Positions 42,187 through 61,961 of a DNA stretch of 64,000 nucleotides are shown here, piece by piece (within the stretch, counting starts at the first letter, position 1; every line of letters begins with the position of its first letter). The notes beneath the pieces are model-generated. The model made no database searches. It saw nothing but the letters and a program-made list of their open reading frames with translations, and was not told the DNA's origin. The position numbers were made by a program, and so were the translations under genes. Source of the stretch: Elgaria multicarinata webbii (taxonomy: Eukaryota > Chordata > Lepidosauria > Squamata > Anguidae); assembly GCF_023053635.1 (NCBI RefSeq), contig NC_086183.1, forward strand, positions 32,965,501 through 33,029,500, written 5' to 3'.

Positions 42187-43819
42187 ATTACTTTTTTTGT
42201 TTTTTAGAATTTTCAGTTGCCGTAAATAAAGATTACAGCAGCCTTCCAGATGTGCTGGACTGCAATCTCCATCTATCCCAGCCAGAATAGTGGAAATTTA
42301 TTTATTTATTACATTTTTATATCGCCCAATAGCCGAAGCTCTCTGGGCAGTTCACAAAAATTAAAACCATAATAAAACCACCAACAGTCTAAAACCACAA
42401 AATACAAAATACAGTAGAAATTGCCGTCCAACGCACCAGGTTAGGAAAGACTGGTTCATAGAATTCGCACATTTGAGCCAGAACTCAGCAATTTCCGCTA
42501 TTTCTGCTTGCGCCCCTTCCGAGTACAGTGGCTGACTTGTGCTGGGGTACATCGTTGTACAGAGAGCCTGCTTTGTTTGATGGCTTGATGTTGGGTCTTC
42601 GTGTAAGAGCCTTCTCATGAATTCTTCTTACTTCCTTCAGCATTACGAATCCAGGTGACCAGTTCTGCCCTAGTCGGCTTTGTAAGGCGGCCATGCTGAA
42701 ATCCTTCAGGAAGGTGGCTCAGGAGATGAAGAGAACGGACCTGACGTTGCTGCCCACCTATCACAAAGCCAAGGTGAACCTTTCCAGCCCTTCAGAATTC
42801 TTTGGTTTTCCTTATATTGTTTTCATCTTGGGTCAAGTAGCAGGGTCTTCAAGGTGGTTGTTTGGAGCTTCATAGAACAGTAGAGTTGGCCGTGGAGTCC
42901 AACCCGCTGCTCAATGCAGGAATCTACCCTAAAGCATCCCTGACAGATGGTTGTCCAGCTGCCTCTTGAATGACTCTAGTGTGGGAGAGCCCACCACCTC
43001 CCTAGGTTACTGGTTCCATTGTCGCACTGCTCTAACAGTCAGGAAGTTTTTCCTGATGTCCAGCCGGAATCTGGCTTCCTGTCACTTGAGCCTGTTATTC
43101 CATGTCCTGCACTCCGGGAGGATCGAGAAGAGATCCTGGCCCTCCTTTGTGGGACAACCTTTTAAGTATTTGAAGAGTGCTTGGGAAGGGGGCAGCCAGG
43201 GCTGATGGTTACCTGAACATTACAGCACCTGAGGAAGCTCCCCTCCCTCCCCACCCCACCCTGGTCCCAGCTGTTTGAGACTAGATGGAGACACCTGTTG
43301 AAAGTACTCTTTGCACGCTCAGAGCACGAGAACGGCTCTTGTTCCAAGAGGAATCTGACGACCAACCCTAAAGCAGCCTGATGCTCTCCAGATGTCTTGG
43401 ACTACAACTCCTAGCATCTCTGGCCACTGGCCATGCTGTCTGGGGCAGATGGAAGGACCAGGTTTGAATGCTAGATGCCAGGAACTGAACGCGGGGCTTT
43501 CCTCTTGAAGGCCTCTAGTGTTGCAGAGCCCACGACCTCCCTAGGTCATTGATTCCATTGACGTACTGCTCTAACTGTCAGCAGGTTTTTCCTAATGTCC
43601 AGCCGGAATTGGGCTTCCTGTAATTTGAGCCCATGATTCCGTGTCCTGCACCTTTTCTCTTCTACTCCCCTTCCATACCTGTTCCTTCTCTCTCTCTCCT
43701 TCAACTAGATTCAAGCTGAAGCCTATCAGCGTGCCAAGCGCCTGGTCTACTCCCAGCTGAGCTTGCAAGATTTGGGGGAATGGCCGCAAAAGGAGTTGGT
43801 AGACATCTTTGCCAGCTAA
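31439..43819 (+). CDS. ADAD2: ADAD2: adenosine deaminase domain-containing protein 2, eleven coding exons
   Basis: ADAD2 is a germ-cell ADAR-family protein thought to lack editing activity. Exons: 31439-31622, 32676-32780, 33578-33634, 33751-33795, 36628-36753, 38003-38153, 38863-39027, 39790-40004, 41139-41373, 42641-42773 and 43709-43819. All phases agree, giving 508 codons and TAA. The N-terminus [11 protein letters not shown] matches human ADAD2 (RKPRLAASLQ as I recall it). The deaminase domain runs from about residue 130 to the end: [70 protein letters not shown] and [13 protein letters not shown] replaces the HAE of active ADARs, and G replaces the zinc-ligand Cys of SCSDK, so activity is unlikely. 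No double-stranded-RNA-binding domain was found in these exons; human ADAD2 has one before the deaminase domain, so an exon may be missed in 33796-36627, or it is lost. Confidence 0.93.
31820..32320 (+). mobile_element. L2 LINE 3' end joined to a MITE half
   Basis: L2 tail with [20 protein letters not shown] and [12 protein letters not shown], ending near 32258. It is followed by the right arm of a CAGCCTTCC-type MITE (CCCCAGGTTGAGGAAGGCTG). Confidence 0.75.
32935..33430 (+). mobile_element. CR1 LINE 3' end
   Basis: Sense CR1 tail ([20 protein letters not shown]) ending in CTGAGATTCTATGATTCTA, in the second ADAD2 coding intron. An open frame joining it to the preceding exon is fortuitous. 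Confidence 0.85.
34107..35050 (-). mobile_element. L2-clade LINE fragments, antisense
   Basis: Antisense L2 sequence in two or three pieces. A tip at 34110-34170 is followed by reverse-transcriptase tail (minus-strand [19 protein letters not shown]). A sense-looking tip lies at 34494-34545. More antisense coding follows to about 35050 (minus-strand [20 protein letters not shown]). Confidence 0.7.
35288..36025 (-). mobile_element. L2 LINE, antisense
   Basis: TTATTAATTTATTACATATT then GCCAAAGCTCTCTGGGCAGT is the antisense L2 tip. Minus-strand coding remnants ([20 protein letters not shown]) extend to about 36000. Confidence 0.75.
36030..36519. mobile_element. hAT-type TIR element, GGATCGG-rich family
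   Basis: TAGGGCTGTGCACGGACCCC at the left and GGCGGATCACAGCCCTA at the right. Flanks CCATTTAT and CCGTTTGT match at 6 of 8 bases, a decayed 8-bp duplication. Confidence 0.8.
37012..37530 (+). mobile_element. L2 LINE 3' end
   Basis: Sense L2 tail ([20 protein letters not shown]) ending TATTGGGCTGTATAAAAATG and AATAA repeats. Intronic in ADAD2. Confidence 0.85.
37660..37835 (+). mobile_element. CR1-clade LINE 3' end, sense
   Basis: AAGCAGTAAGCCTGTGTGCA through GGATCCTCTGATGTTCTTC is the sense 3' UTR and tip of the family seen antisense at 19741. Confidence 0.65.
38263..38403. repeat. Near-perfect 140-bp palindrome in an ADAD2 intron
   Basis: The left arm AAAGGCAAGGGCGGAACCAA at 38263 onward through TTATTAAAGTGCCAGG is mirrored to 38403 with only a few changes (one substitution and a 2-3 base indel visible). 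There is essentially no spacer (GTGCCAGGTGCCTGGCAC at the centre). It lies between the exons ending 38153 and starting 38863. Confidence 0.9.
40409..41105 (-). mobile_element. CR1-clade LINE 3' end, antisense, in two parts
   Basis: Parts 40409-40560 and 40935-41105 are consecutive pieces of one antisense LINE 3' end, separated by about 370 bp of other sequence. The second part stops just before the ADAD2 acceptor at 41138. Confidence 0.6.
41655..42415. mobile_element. Cluster of L2 and CR1 fragments
   Basis: Antisense L2 tip 41655-41720; short sense CR1 piece about 41930-42000 (GGAAGAACTGGGCATGTTTA); sense L2-like tip 42003-42180 ending in an AAT microsatellite; antisense L2 tip 42298-42415. 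Confidence 0.65.
42871..43170 (-). mobile_element. CR1 LINE 3' end, antisense
   Basis: CATAGAACAGTAGAGTTGGC starts the antisense tip and the block runs into antisense coding sequence to about 43165. A second antisense CR1 fragment is at 43500-43655. Confidence 0.8.
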
Positions 43820-44533
43820 GCTGGCCTAGCGGCTAAGCTACTGACGGCCTACTGAAGATCTTTCAGGTTAGGATGCACCGACAGATGTGGGCAAGGCTGG
43901 CACACCCTAACCAAGTGAACAGAGAGCTCTGAATGTAGTTGCATTTGGGGGGAGGGGGAAGGAAGGAAGGCGGGGCTATAAATATTTAAATGCCTTGTTT
44001 TCTGATGCTGCTGTTCTCACAGGGTCTCTTTCCTGTGATGCAACAGGAAGGAAGATACGTAATTTAGGCCCGAAGTTCTGGATTTTCAAATTTACTTATG
44101 TATGTGGTGGCCGTATGGAAATGAACCACAGTGAGACTTGGGGGGGGGGGTTGTTCCCCCCTTCCCTCTTTTCCTCCTGTGCAGCCGTGAGGGGATTGGA
44201 AGCCGCCACTTCTGTTTTTGATTAACTGCAGCCCGTTGTTACATCGGAACCCTACACTGTGGGTATTTTTAACTATGGTTTGTTGGAACAAGCCAGGTTC
44301 AAACAATGGGCAATGAAGTTAATTTATTTCAACCAAGTTTAGTTAAGATTAACCACAGTTTAAGATTCAGATGTAATGCTAAACTGAGTTTAATCCAAAA
44401 TGGATGTGAAAGCTCCTGAGTGTTTGAGCTCAAGGCTCCCTGGGGTTTATTCCTGTAATGGTAAACCATAGTTTATTATTGTTTCATCTCTCTGTGTGTT
44501 TTGTACCAGGTTAATGGAACATTTGAGTTGCTC

Positions 44534-44652
44534 AATAAACACCCAGGTTCTTCTTAGTTAGCTGTACCGTACTGGTGGGGACGGAGAGATCACCGTTCTG
44601 TGTTTGTTGGGCTTTCGTAGAACAATCTTTACCAGCCTTCCATCTCAATAAA
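44534..44652 (+). promoter_or_regulatory. ADAD2: ADAD2 poly(A) signals (44534-44539 and 44647-44652)
   Basis: Two AATAAA hexamers lie 0.7-0.8 kb after the stop. The second is followed by GTGTTGACC and TGTGTGTGG, a GT-rich downstream element. Confidence 0.55.
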
Positions 44653-44955
44653 GAAGTGTTGACCTTAGAACCTGTGTGTGGCAAAGCTCATGTCTTGAGA
44701 ACGTGCGTCTTAGTCTAAAATCGTACCCGGCACAATGACTTCTTTCCTTCATCTAGCTGACTTGGTTGCCAAGACAATGAGAAATGAGGCTTGGAGGAAC
44801 CCCAACATTTGCAGAAGTATAACATGTCTTTTTAAAAACACCTAGGGGGGCACCTCACCCCCACCAAACCCACCCCAGCCCAATGAGAACTGAACATGCT
44901 CAGTGGCTACAGAATGTAGAATGACAAGTGGAAAAGAAAAACAGAACCCGGTGGA

Positions 44956-45102
44956 GGAATGGAGTGCTCTGATGAGAGGGAATGGCTGGCTGGAACCCTG
45001 AACAGGAATGGAGTGCTTTGATGAGAGGGACTGGCTGGCTGGAATCCTGAACAGGAATGGAGTGCTCTGATGAGAGGGACTGGCTGGCTGGAATCCTGAA
45101 CA
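44956..45102 (+). repeat. 49-bp minisatellite, three copies
   Basis: GGAATGGAGTGCTCTGATGA begins at 44956, 45005 and 45054, a 49-bp period. Copies differ by only a few bases. Confidence 0.9.
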
Positions 45103-45127
45103 GGAACCCTCATGTTAAGATGGAGGA

Positions 45128-45235
45128 TAGAATCATAGAATAGTAGAGTTGGAAGGGGCCTACAAGGCCATCGAGTCCAGACCCCTGCTCAATGCAGGAA
45201 TCCACCTTAAAGCATCCCTGACAGGTGGTTGTCCA
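45128..45235 (-). mobile_element. CR1 LINE 3' tip, antisense
   Basis: AGAATCATAGAATAGTAGAG then the antisense 3' UTR to about 45232. Confidence 0.8.
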
Positions 45236-45990
45236 ACGTTGCACTCCAGGATAGAGTGCAATGTTTTGTTGCAGGCCTCACCTGCTCTACTTAGGCACAG
45301 GGCCACCTGAGTTTGCTGCTCTCAATTTCGAAGTCGGAAGCGGCCACTCAAGAAAAGGGTATGGTTTCTACATACTCTGAAACTTCCTAGGGATGCAAAA
45401 GCATTCAAATCTGTAAATTAAAAGAAAATTAAACGGAACCCCCAAGGGTACTCTCAGGTGTCTGTGAAGTCCCGGGACGTACAGAATATTGATGGCCATT
45501 GAGCTTACGGAGACAATAAAAAGGCGACAAACAAACCAGAAATCTGTGGTTGAGGGCCACTGAGTCATGAATGTTGGGGTGTCAATGGAAGAGGGGAAGG
45601 GGAAAGACGGATTGGTCCTGCTGAAACCCATGTGTGGGTGGGGCCTAAAAGCAAGAGAGAGGCAGTGCCTTTGTTCCCTGGTTGTGGGTTCCTCAGAGAC
45701 ACCAGACGGGCCGTGGTTGGCAGGCAGGCAGGCACCCAGGAGGCAAAGGAGCAGGACTAGCCCTATTGTTAGGCGAAGTGAGACTGCTGACTTGTGGCAG
45801 AAGCTGGGGAGGAAGGAATGGTGGTGATGTGCTGGAATAGAGAGAGTTGTGTGGGCACATGGCTCACCACGCGTCCACTAAACTAGGCTGCCTCCCTCAG
45901 GAGGGCCTTTCAACAGATCAGTTGAGAAAGGTGACATCTTCTCTTTCACCTCGGGCAGCTGGTAGCCCAGGGCACTCCCAACCACTCAAT
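45236..45990. other. Intergenic, no feature recognised
   Basis: No repeat family, exon or RNA gene was recognised between the CR1 tip and an L2 tip at 45995-46057. Confidence 0.4.
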
Positions 45991-46134
45991 TGGGAACCGC
46001 CCAGAGAGCTTCAGCTATTGGGCGGTATAAAAATGTAATAAATAAATAAATAAATAAAATTGTAAACAGATTCGCTAGTGGTTGAATCACCCACCCACGC
46101 CTCTGAGCCCCTCGCCTTTCTCTTTGGGCTAAAG

Positions 46135-46589
46135 CAGTGGTTCCCAAACTTTTTGAGGTAACCGCCCCTTGGTTCCACAAACTCATGCCCAGTGCCCCCT
46201 GCGCACGGCCCCTTTAAATGGGAAGCACCCGCTGCAGGCTTGCTGAGGGAGGGAGGAAAAAGAGAGCGAATTCCTCTGTTTTGCAGCCAGCATGGCGGGG
46301 CACACCAAGCAGGGTATGTCTCTTCATTAACGTTTTGGTGCTTTTGAAACATTTCAATTCACCGTTAAAAGGCCTCTTCTTAAACGGTATTAATACATGT
46401 GTGGATTCTTCCCCTATATGGCTTGGGACCAAACTACCTTCTCCCATAAAAATGTCCCTGGGTTTTAAGACCTTCTGGAGAGGTGCTTCTCGGAAAAGAC
46501 CACCTCAAGCGCCCCTTTGCCTCTTAACACCCCCCTATGCAATCCCACCGCCCCCAAGGGGGCAGTACCACCCACTTTGGGAACCACTG
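46135..46589 (+). mobile_element. hAT non-autonomous element, CAGTGGTTCCC family, exact TSD
   Basis: CAGTGGTTCCCAAACTTTTT at the left and ACTTTGGGAACCACTG at the right, flanked by exact 8-bp GGCTAAAG copies (46127-46134, 46590-46597). The interior matches parts of 55240-56255, so it is an internally deleted derivative. Confidence 0.88.
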
Positions 46590-46599
46590 GGCTAAAGAA

Positions 46600-47270
46600 A
46601 CAATCTTCCCAACCCAGACAGAGCCAAGAGGAGGAGGAAGATGATTTATTGAAGACACCCAAAGTATGGGGTGGGTGGGATCAGGGTGGGGGGTGGGGTG
46701 CATGGGGACGGGATCCATTGTTGCAGGGCTTTTCAAAATGTACAACCAGTCACAAAATGAGCAGGTCATAAAAAATAAAAAGTGCAGTTCAAATTCAAGT
46801 CATGCAAACATATTATGTTAGCTGATGTAAAAGGTGACGGATAGTATGAAAAGTAAAATGGATCATCTTTCTGTAGAACTCCGGACCCAGATGAGCCATA
46901 GATATTTATCTTCTGCCTGCCAAAGTCCCTTCCTGTAGGTGCGGAATGTTCACCAGTGTTTCGAAGGTGAAGGAGGATAACTTTCTGGGGACTCCCCCCG
47001 CCCTTTCCTGTCAACTCAGGTGAAGTTGTCAGGATTAGGGTAAGTGGTGTGACGCCAGAAAATATCCAGTATAAGTTTCTTAACGGGGACCCTATTAGGG
47101 CAAAAGTTACATGGAATGTTTCTGTCTGAACATATCATCACAGCATAGCAGTCAATCTGGTCTCCACTGGAAGGGGGGAAAAAACCCTCTTTGAAGATAG
47201 TTAATGATTCCATCACAAATAAGAAGATAACTCTCAGGGACAAAATGGCCGAGCTTCAAGAAGAGAGAAA
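46600..47270. other. Intergenic, no feature recognised
   Basis: The sequence between the two hAT elements carries no recognised exon. Open frames here show no family motif. Confidence 0.4.
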
Positions 47271-47280
47271 TCATCTATAA

Positions 47281-47725
47281 CAGCGGTCCCCAACCTTTTT
47301 GGCACCAGGGACCGGTTTCGTGGAAGACAATTTTTCCACGGACGGGGGGTTGGGGGGTTGAGGGGATGGTTTTGGGAAGCCCTGCCCCCGCCCTACCCCC
47401 CACTCCAGCGTCCTGGTTTCACTTCGGCTGGGTAGGCGCCCAGCCGAAGCGAAGCCAGAATGCTGGGGCGGGCAGCTTCGGAATGGCGTACCGTGAAGTC
47501 GGTCTCCCAGAGCGGCTTCCAGCCAGGTACACCATTCCAAAGCTGCCCCACCTCACCCCAGTGTCCTGGCTTCGCTTCGGCTGGGCAGGCAAGATGGCGC
47601 CCTGCGCCCAGGTACGCTGGGGTAGGGGTAGGGGTGGGGGTGTGAAAACAGCTCACCTGCGCGGCCCGGTTCCTAACAGGCTACAGACCGGTCCCAGTCT
47701 GTGGCCCAGGGGTTGGGGACCCCTG
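47281..47725. mobile_element. hAT (Charlie-like) non-autonomous element, exact TSD
   Basis: Starts CAGCGGTCCCCAACCTTTTT and ends GGGGTTGGGGACCCCTG, with exact 8-bp ATCTATAA copies (47273-47280, 47726-47733). Both ends, including CGGTTTCGTGGAAGACAATT and GCGGCCCGGTTCCTAACAGG, look like a Charlie-type element I associate with mammalian genomes. The interior is a set of inverted GAAGCGAAGCC blocks. Confidence 0.8.
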
Positions 47726-48549
47726 ATCTATAACATTGTAATGAGGTCAGCCATATACTGAGCACCAATCAACAGACCGGCTCTCTTGGGAGACGCACGG
47801 AAAGCTCCAAGGCCCGTCCCACTAGCATAGATATTTTCCCACTCTCTAAATGTCACGGAAGGTAACTCTAGGCAACAAACCAGGTGCGTTCGCACACACA
47901 TACGCACCGGTATGTTATAGCAGCATGCGCTACACATGGGAATTAGAATCCCTGACCACTGTGCCGTGCGAAATGGTCCTTTTAAAAAGCCCTTGTCAGC
48001 ATGCCTAACGGATTCCCTCTCCGGCACCCTGGAGAACCCTGCATTCAGCAGTCCTTTGTTGGTGGTAGCGGTGAGTAGCTGAAAAGGGAAAGCGAGAGAA
48101 TAGAAACTTGGAAACTACAATTCCCAACGTTTGTGGCAGTTAAAATGGCGTAAAAACAATGTAAGACCGTAGCGTAGTTCTGCCCCCAGAGCTAGCAGAT
48201 GATCCAAACATGAGCGTGGAGAGAAGAGAGGAAACCTGGGTCCTTTCTATTTGTCTAACAGCCTTCAACAATGAAATAAAAGGCTGTTTTTTTTTTTTTT
48301 TTTAAAGAAGGGTTGAGCGGAGTTGGTAATTAGTCTTACGTTACAGGATCGCATGCTCCGAATGATGGCTGGGCCCATTTCAAAGCCTATATTGGTTAGT
48401 GTGAAGGCAGAACCAGAGGATCATGGTAATTCCAGATGAATGACTGGTATGAAGGTCTCTTCCCTCGCCCCCACCTCCTTCGCAACTCTCGATTCGCCCG
48501 ACCTGTGACATGATCGCTGTTGGACTGGGCAGTTCCATAGTTCCACTGG

Positions 48550-48555
48550 TTTAAT
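48550..48555 (-). promoter_or_regulatory. Possible ATTAAA poly(A) signal of the RAB1-like gene
   Basis: The minus strand reads ATTAAA about 305 bp after the stop codon at 48860. No AATAAA was noticed closer. Confidence 0.35.
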
Positions 48556-48859
48556 AGGAGCTTTACCAGGAGCAGGGAACTGGGCTGGACGTGGGGGCCG
48601 GAGAAACAGGCCAGGAGGTGGTGGCTGAATAGGAGTGGATATTACGATTCCAAAGTCAGTGAAATGGGGAGGGGGGGAGCACACGCAGACTTGACCAGCA
48701 GAAGTTCCATTGTGCATTCCAAGTCTATCGAGATACGTAGGAGTGCTGTGAATGGGGGGGCGGGTCCAGTTACCTTTGGTCATTCTGCAGGCCCCAGGGT
48801 CACTAACCCTCTGCACTCGCTGGGCCTTCCACTCCATTCCTCAGCGGGTGACTGCTCCC

Positions 48860-58236
<9,377 letters not shown>

Positions 58237-58720
58237 GTTAGCAAGCAGACATGCGGACAGCCCACGTGTCCTGCTACTTTGAGATGGCAGAAAGACGAGG
58301 TGTATGGAGGGTGTTGCAGGGTCCTGGATTCTGTCTGCCTTTTGGATAAATAAGAATAATTGTGTACAGAATTTTCAGCTTTCAAGTTTTTAAAAAAATG
58401 CATTTAAGGAATGGGGGAAACCCAGGAACAAGTATTTCAGAGTTCCAAAAGAAGGCAATGGTTGAGTGTAAGGCCTTTAAAAATGAATTGCGAACTTTTT
58501 TCAACTATTATTTTTCTAATTCCAGCCCAATTCTCAGGCCTGATATAATGTTTGTCACACGCATCGGGTCGTTCTTGCTACGAAAAGGGAAATGTATCTG
58601 ATCTTGGCTGGGCATCATATTTAGGACATCTTTCGTGCTCTCGCATTGAGTGGGTGATGAATATGTTACATTATGTTTGGTTCTACACTTGTTAATGTGG
58701 TCGATCCACCAGTGCCTTTA
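58237..58720. other. 5' flank of the RAB1-like gene
   Basis: No CpG-rich island, TATA box or CCAAT box was noticed next to the start codon. The true promoter may be further upstream with a non-coding exon. Confidence 0.4.
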
Positions 58721-58721
58721 C

Positions 58722-58752
<31 letters not shown>

Positions 58753-59010
58753 TATTTATTTATATAGCACCATCAGTGTACATGGTGCTGTACAGATTAC
58801 ACAGTAAATAGCAAGACCCTGCCGCATAGGCTTACAATCTAATAAAGTTGTAGTAAACAATAAGGAGGGAAAGAGAATGCAAACAGGCACAGGGAAGTGT
58901 AAATAGGCACTGGGTAGGGTGAGGCTAACAGTATAGAGTCAGAACAAACTCAACATTTAAAAGCTACCCCAATCGTTTAATTTTTAAAATGCGAGTTTTT
59001 AGTGCTTGGT
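58722..59010 (-). mobile_element. Retroelement 3' end, antisense, with ATT microsatellite
   Basis: An ATT/TTTA run (58722-58766) is followed by TATATAGCACCATCAGTGTA and GCTTACAATCTAATAAAGTT, a familiar antisense retroelement tail. Exact family not assigned. Confidence 0.5.
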
Positions 59011-59103
59011 TAGACCCATGAAGCCATTCCCTTAATTTCTTCCAGATGTGAAGGGCTCTGGCTATGATGAGGGAAAGGCAACTCTGCAGATGTGAAGTAA
59101 AGG

Positions 59104-59423
59104 TAGGGTGACCATATGAAAAGGAGAACAGGGCTCCTGTATCTTTAACAGTTGAATAATAAAGTGAATTTCAGCAGGTGTCATTTTTACGCATGCTGCA
59201 CCTGGTGAAATTCTCTCTTCATCACAACAGTTAAAGCTACAGGAGCAGTGCCCTCTTTTGTATCTGGTCAAGAGGGCAGGGCTCCTGCAGCTTTAACTGT
59301 TGTGATGGAGAGGGAATTTCACCAGGTGCAACATGCATACAAATGACACCTGCTGAAATTCGCTTTATTATTCAACTGTTAAAGAAACAGGAACCCTGTC
59401 TTCCTTTTCATATGGTCACCCTA
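59104..59423. mobile_element. hAT-type MITE, TAGGGTGACC family, exact TSD
   Basis: Full-length copy with an exact 8-bp duplication AGTAAAGG (59096-59103 and 59423-59430, sharing the last A of the TIR). Confidence 0.85.
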
Positions 59424-59539
59424 GTAAAGGTGAAGAAGAATCTAAACATATTCCAATATCATCCCAGGCTCAAATTACGCCCCATCCAGTCTACTTCGTG
59501 CTTCCGATACCTACGAGACCTCCTGCCACAGTAAATTGG

Positions 59540-59750
59540 TTCCTAAAGGCATCTCCACACATTGGTCTCATAATGGCTTAACTGTCATGGCTTCTCCCAA
59601 AGGATCCCGGGAACTGTAGTTTAGTACTCAGAATGCTCTGGTAGAGATCCTAATTACCCCACCCCCCCAGTCCCATCACAGAACTACAGTTCCCAGGGAG
59701 AACCTTCCCCGAGGAGAGGAGAAACCATCAAACTAGTTTCCTTTAGATAT
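59540..59750. mobile_element. Probable palindromic MITE, CCCGGGAACTGTAGTTT type
   Basis: GATCCCGGGAACTGTAGTTT and GAACTACAGTTCCCAGGGAG are inverted arms. Terminal boundaries are unclear. Confidence 0.5.
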
Positions 59751-60930
59751 GCACAAAGTAATAATTGTACTCTTGCATTTTTGCACTTACAGACTAGCAG
59801 CTGCTGTTTACATATTTAACTACAGAGTTACTCTTTCCTTTAGGTTGTGCAAATAGCTGCTAAAATGCAATGTAGAGATGATGAAGCCTAAATTCTATCT
59901 TCTACATCAGCTGGGGGAAATGAATCCTGGCAAGTTTGCAGTTTATAATAATGAGGGAAATCCTGACTCCACAATTTTTAGGTCTGAAAGGCAAAACCTC
60001 CCTCCATTTTGATGTAAAGGGCCGATTTTCGGTCACGTTGGAGATTTTTCAACTTTGGGGATGCATTCGGCAGAGGGATTTGGTAGCAACACCCCTCTGA
60101 GCCCTAGGGAGTGCTTCAGTGGATATTTGCAATTCATATGCAGTATCGGAATATGGATTTGCAGGAGGGATTTTAGTTATTTCTGATCCCACCCCAGCCC
60201 TTGAAATTGCCCTCCCCCCAAGCAAGGTGACAGCAATGTGTAAAATAAAACTTGGCTCAACAGAACTTGCTCCCTTAATTCTGCATGCCTTTAGCGGTCC
60301 TCGCCCCCACCAGCTGGAAGCGATGCAGTAAAATGGTCTCCCCGTTCATTCTGCATTCTTCTTCGTGAAATTCCAGCCCGTTTTAAGAATGAGGAAACTC
60401 CATCCCCTTCCTGCCTCCAGCCCCCTCCCTCCTCCCATCTCCGTTTCTCTTCCTGCTTTAGAACAAGGTGGGGGATCTATGATGCTGAGATGAAGGTTGA
60501 AAAGAGGGCTTAAGGTACCTGCCTTGCTCTGTGCCTTTAATCCAGTCTTTCCTGAGTAGGAGCAGGTGCTGTCCAATTCGGAGCGACTTGCTCTGCAAAG
60601 CGAGAGGATGGGGAGAGTGTCTGTCTTCGAGGAATCTGGGGGGGACTGATCCCTCTGGAAGCCAGGAGAGAGGGTGGGCTGAGGTCCCATGCAGGTGGAG
60701 CAGCAGCGTGGATCATCTCCCACCAGCTGGCATCAAGGCCTGGAACCCCAAAGCCAGCCGTGCCTAAAGAGGGGCCCAGAAGGATCCCAGATCACCATGA
60801 TCGCAGCCTCCGAGGGAAGAAACAAAGGAGCTGTCCACCCTGGGCCCCCTCCCCCAGTTTGCTCAGCAGCTGGTCCTCTCCCTCCCCAGCCCTCCTGTCT
60901 TGCAGCAAAGATGCTCCCAGCTGGGGGCTC
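59751..60930. other. Intergenic, no gene recognised
   Basis: Mostly low-repeat sequence, GC-richer after 60350. Open frames on both strands have no recognisable motif. It could hold a non-coding 5' exon of the RAB1-like gene or of a neighbour. Confidence 0.35.
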
Positions 60931-60932
60931 CA

Positions 60933-61010
60933 CCATTGGCCAGCTGTGGGAGATGACGTCATCCGATGATGCAGAGGATTGGCTGGGATGGGAGAGGCGT
61001 GGCCGGCTGG
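60933..61010. promoter_or_regulatory. Candidate promoter: CRE palindrome with CCAAT boxes
   Basis: A full CRE, TGACGTCA, is at 60954-60961. An inverted CCAAT (CCATTGGC) is 20 bp before it and another (GGATTGGCTGG) about 15 bp after, then GAGGCGTGGCC, a GC-box-like site. The cluster sits 2.7 kb upstream of the RAB1-like start codon. Direction and target are unknown. Confidence 0.4.
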
Positions 61011-61340
61011 GATCTTTTCATCTTGCAGCGGGGAGGGCTGGATCTGCAAAGGAGGCAGGAGGATCCCTGCAGGAGAGATGTGGGGGGTCACTGGGTTGGG
61101 CCAGCAGGGTGTGTGGGTGGCTAGCACATCATCAAGACGACTTATCAGGGTTCTCATCCTCTTTAGCCACGGATGCTAAGAGGGTGGGATTTCAATGCCG
61201 GCGTATCGGCGATTCTTTTTGAGTAGAGAAGCAGGGAGTGGCAGACAAGCTAAAGTCATGGATACAGAATACAAAGGTGGGATCTTGTAGTTGGAACTTT
61301 AAATATCTCTTAACTGGTGAATAAGTATATAGTATATACA

Positions 61341-61961
61341 GTAGGACTGTAGCTCAGCAGTAGAGCGCAGGCTTTGCAAGCAGAAGGCCCTGGGTTCGAT
61401 GCCCGGCAACTCCAGGTAGGGCTAAGGAAAGAATTCTGCCTGAAACCCTGGAGATGATCAGGGGTCTGGAAATGAAGCCCTGTGAGGAGAGACGGGAAGA
61501 ACTGGGCATGTTTAGCCTGGAGAAGAGAAGATTGAGGGGAGACATGAGAGCACTCTTCAAAGACTTGAAAGGTTGTCACACAGAGGAGGGCCAGGATCTC
61601 TTCTCGATCCTCCCAGTGTGCAGGACACGGAATAACGGGCTCAAGTTACAGGAAGCCAGATTCCAGCTGGACATCAGGAAAAACTTCCTGACTGTTAGAG
61701 CAGTACGACAATGGAATCAGTTACCTAGGGAGGTCGTAAGCTCTCCCACCGTAGAGGCCTTTGGGAGGCAGCTGGACAACCACCTGTCAGGGATGCTTTA
61801 GGGTGGATTCCTGCATTGAGCAGGGGGTTGGACTCGATGGCCTTGTAGGCCCCTTCCAACTCTATGATTCTATGAGTGATGCTGCCAGTCAATGTTGACA
61901 ATACTGGTCTAGATGGACTGATGGTCTGACTCACTATAAGGCTGCTTCCTATGTTGCAGGA
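61341..61961 (+). mobile_element. tRNA-headed SINE split by a CR1 LINE
   Basis: The SINE head 61341-61451 (GACTGTAGCTCAGCAGTAGA, GGGTTCGATGCCCGGCAACT, CTGCCTGAAACCCTGGAGA) continues at 61876-61961 (GCTGCCAGTCAATGTTGACA, GGCTGCTTCCTATGTTG). Between them is a sense CR1 tail (61452-61875) ending CCAACTCTATGATTCTATG. The SINE was there first. Confidence 0.85.

Noticed and set aside
60689-61222. 177-codon plus-strand open frame
   Set aside because: No recognisable domain or codon signal; GC-rich flank of a possible promoter.
61345-61415. Functional tRNA gene
   Set aside because: A and B boxes are present, but arms do not pair as a clean cloverleaf and the sequence continues into a known SINE tail.
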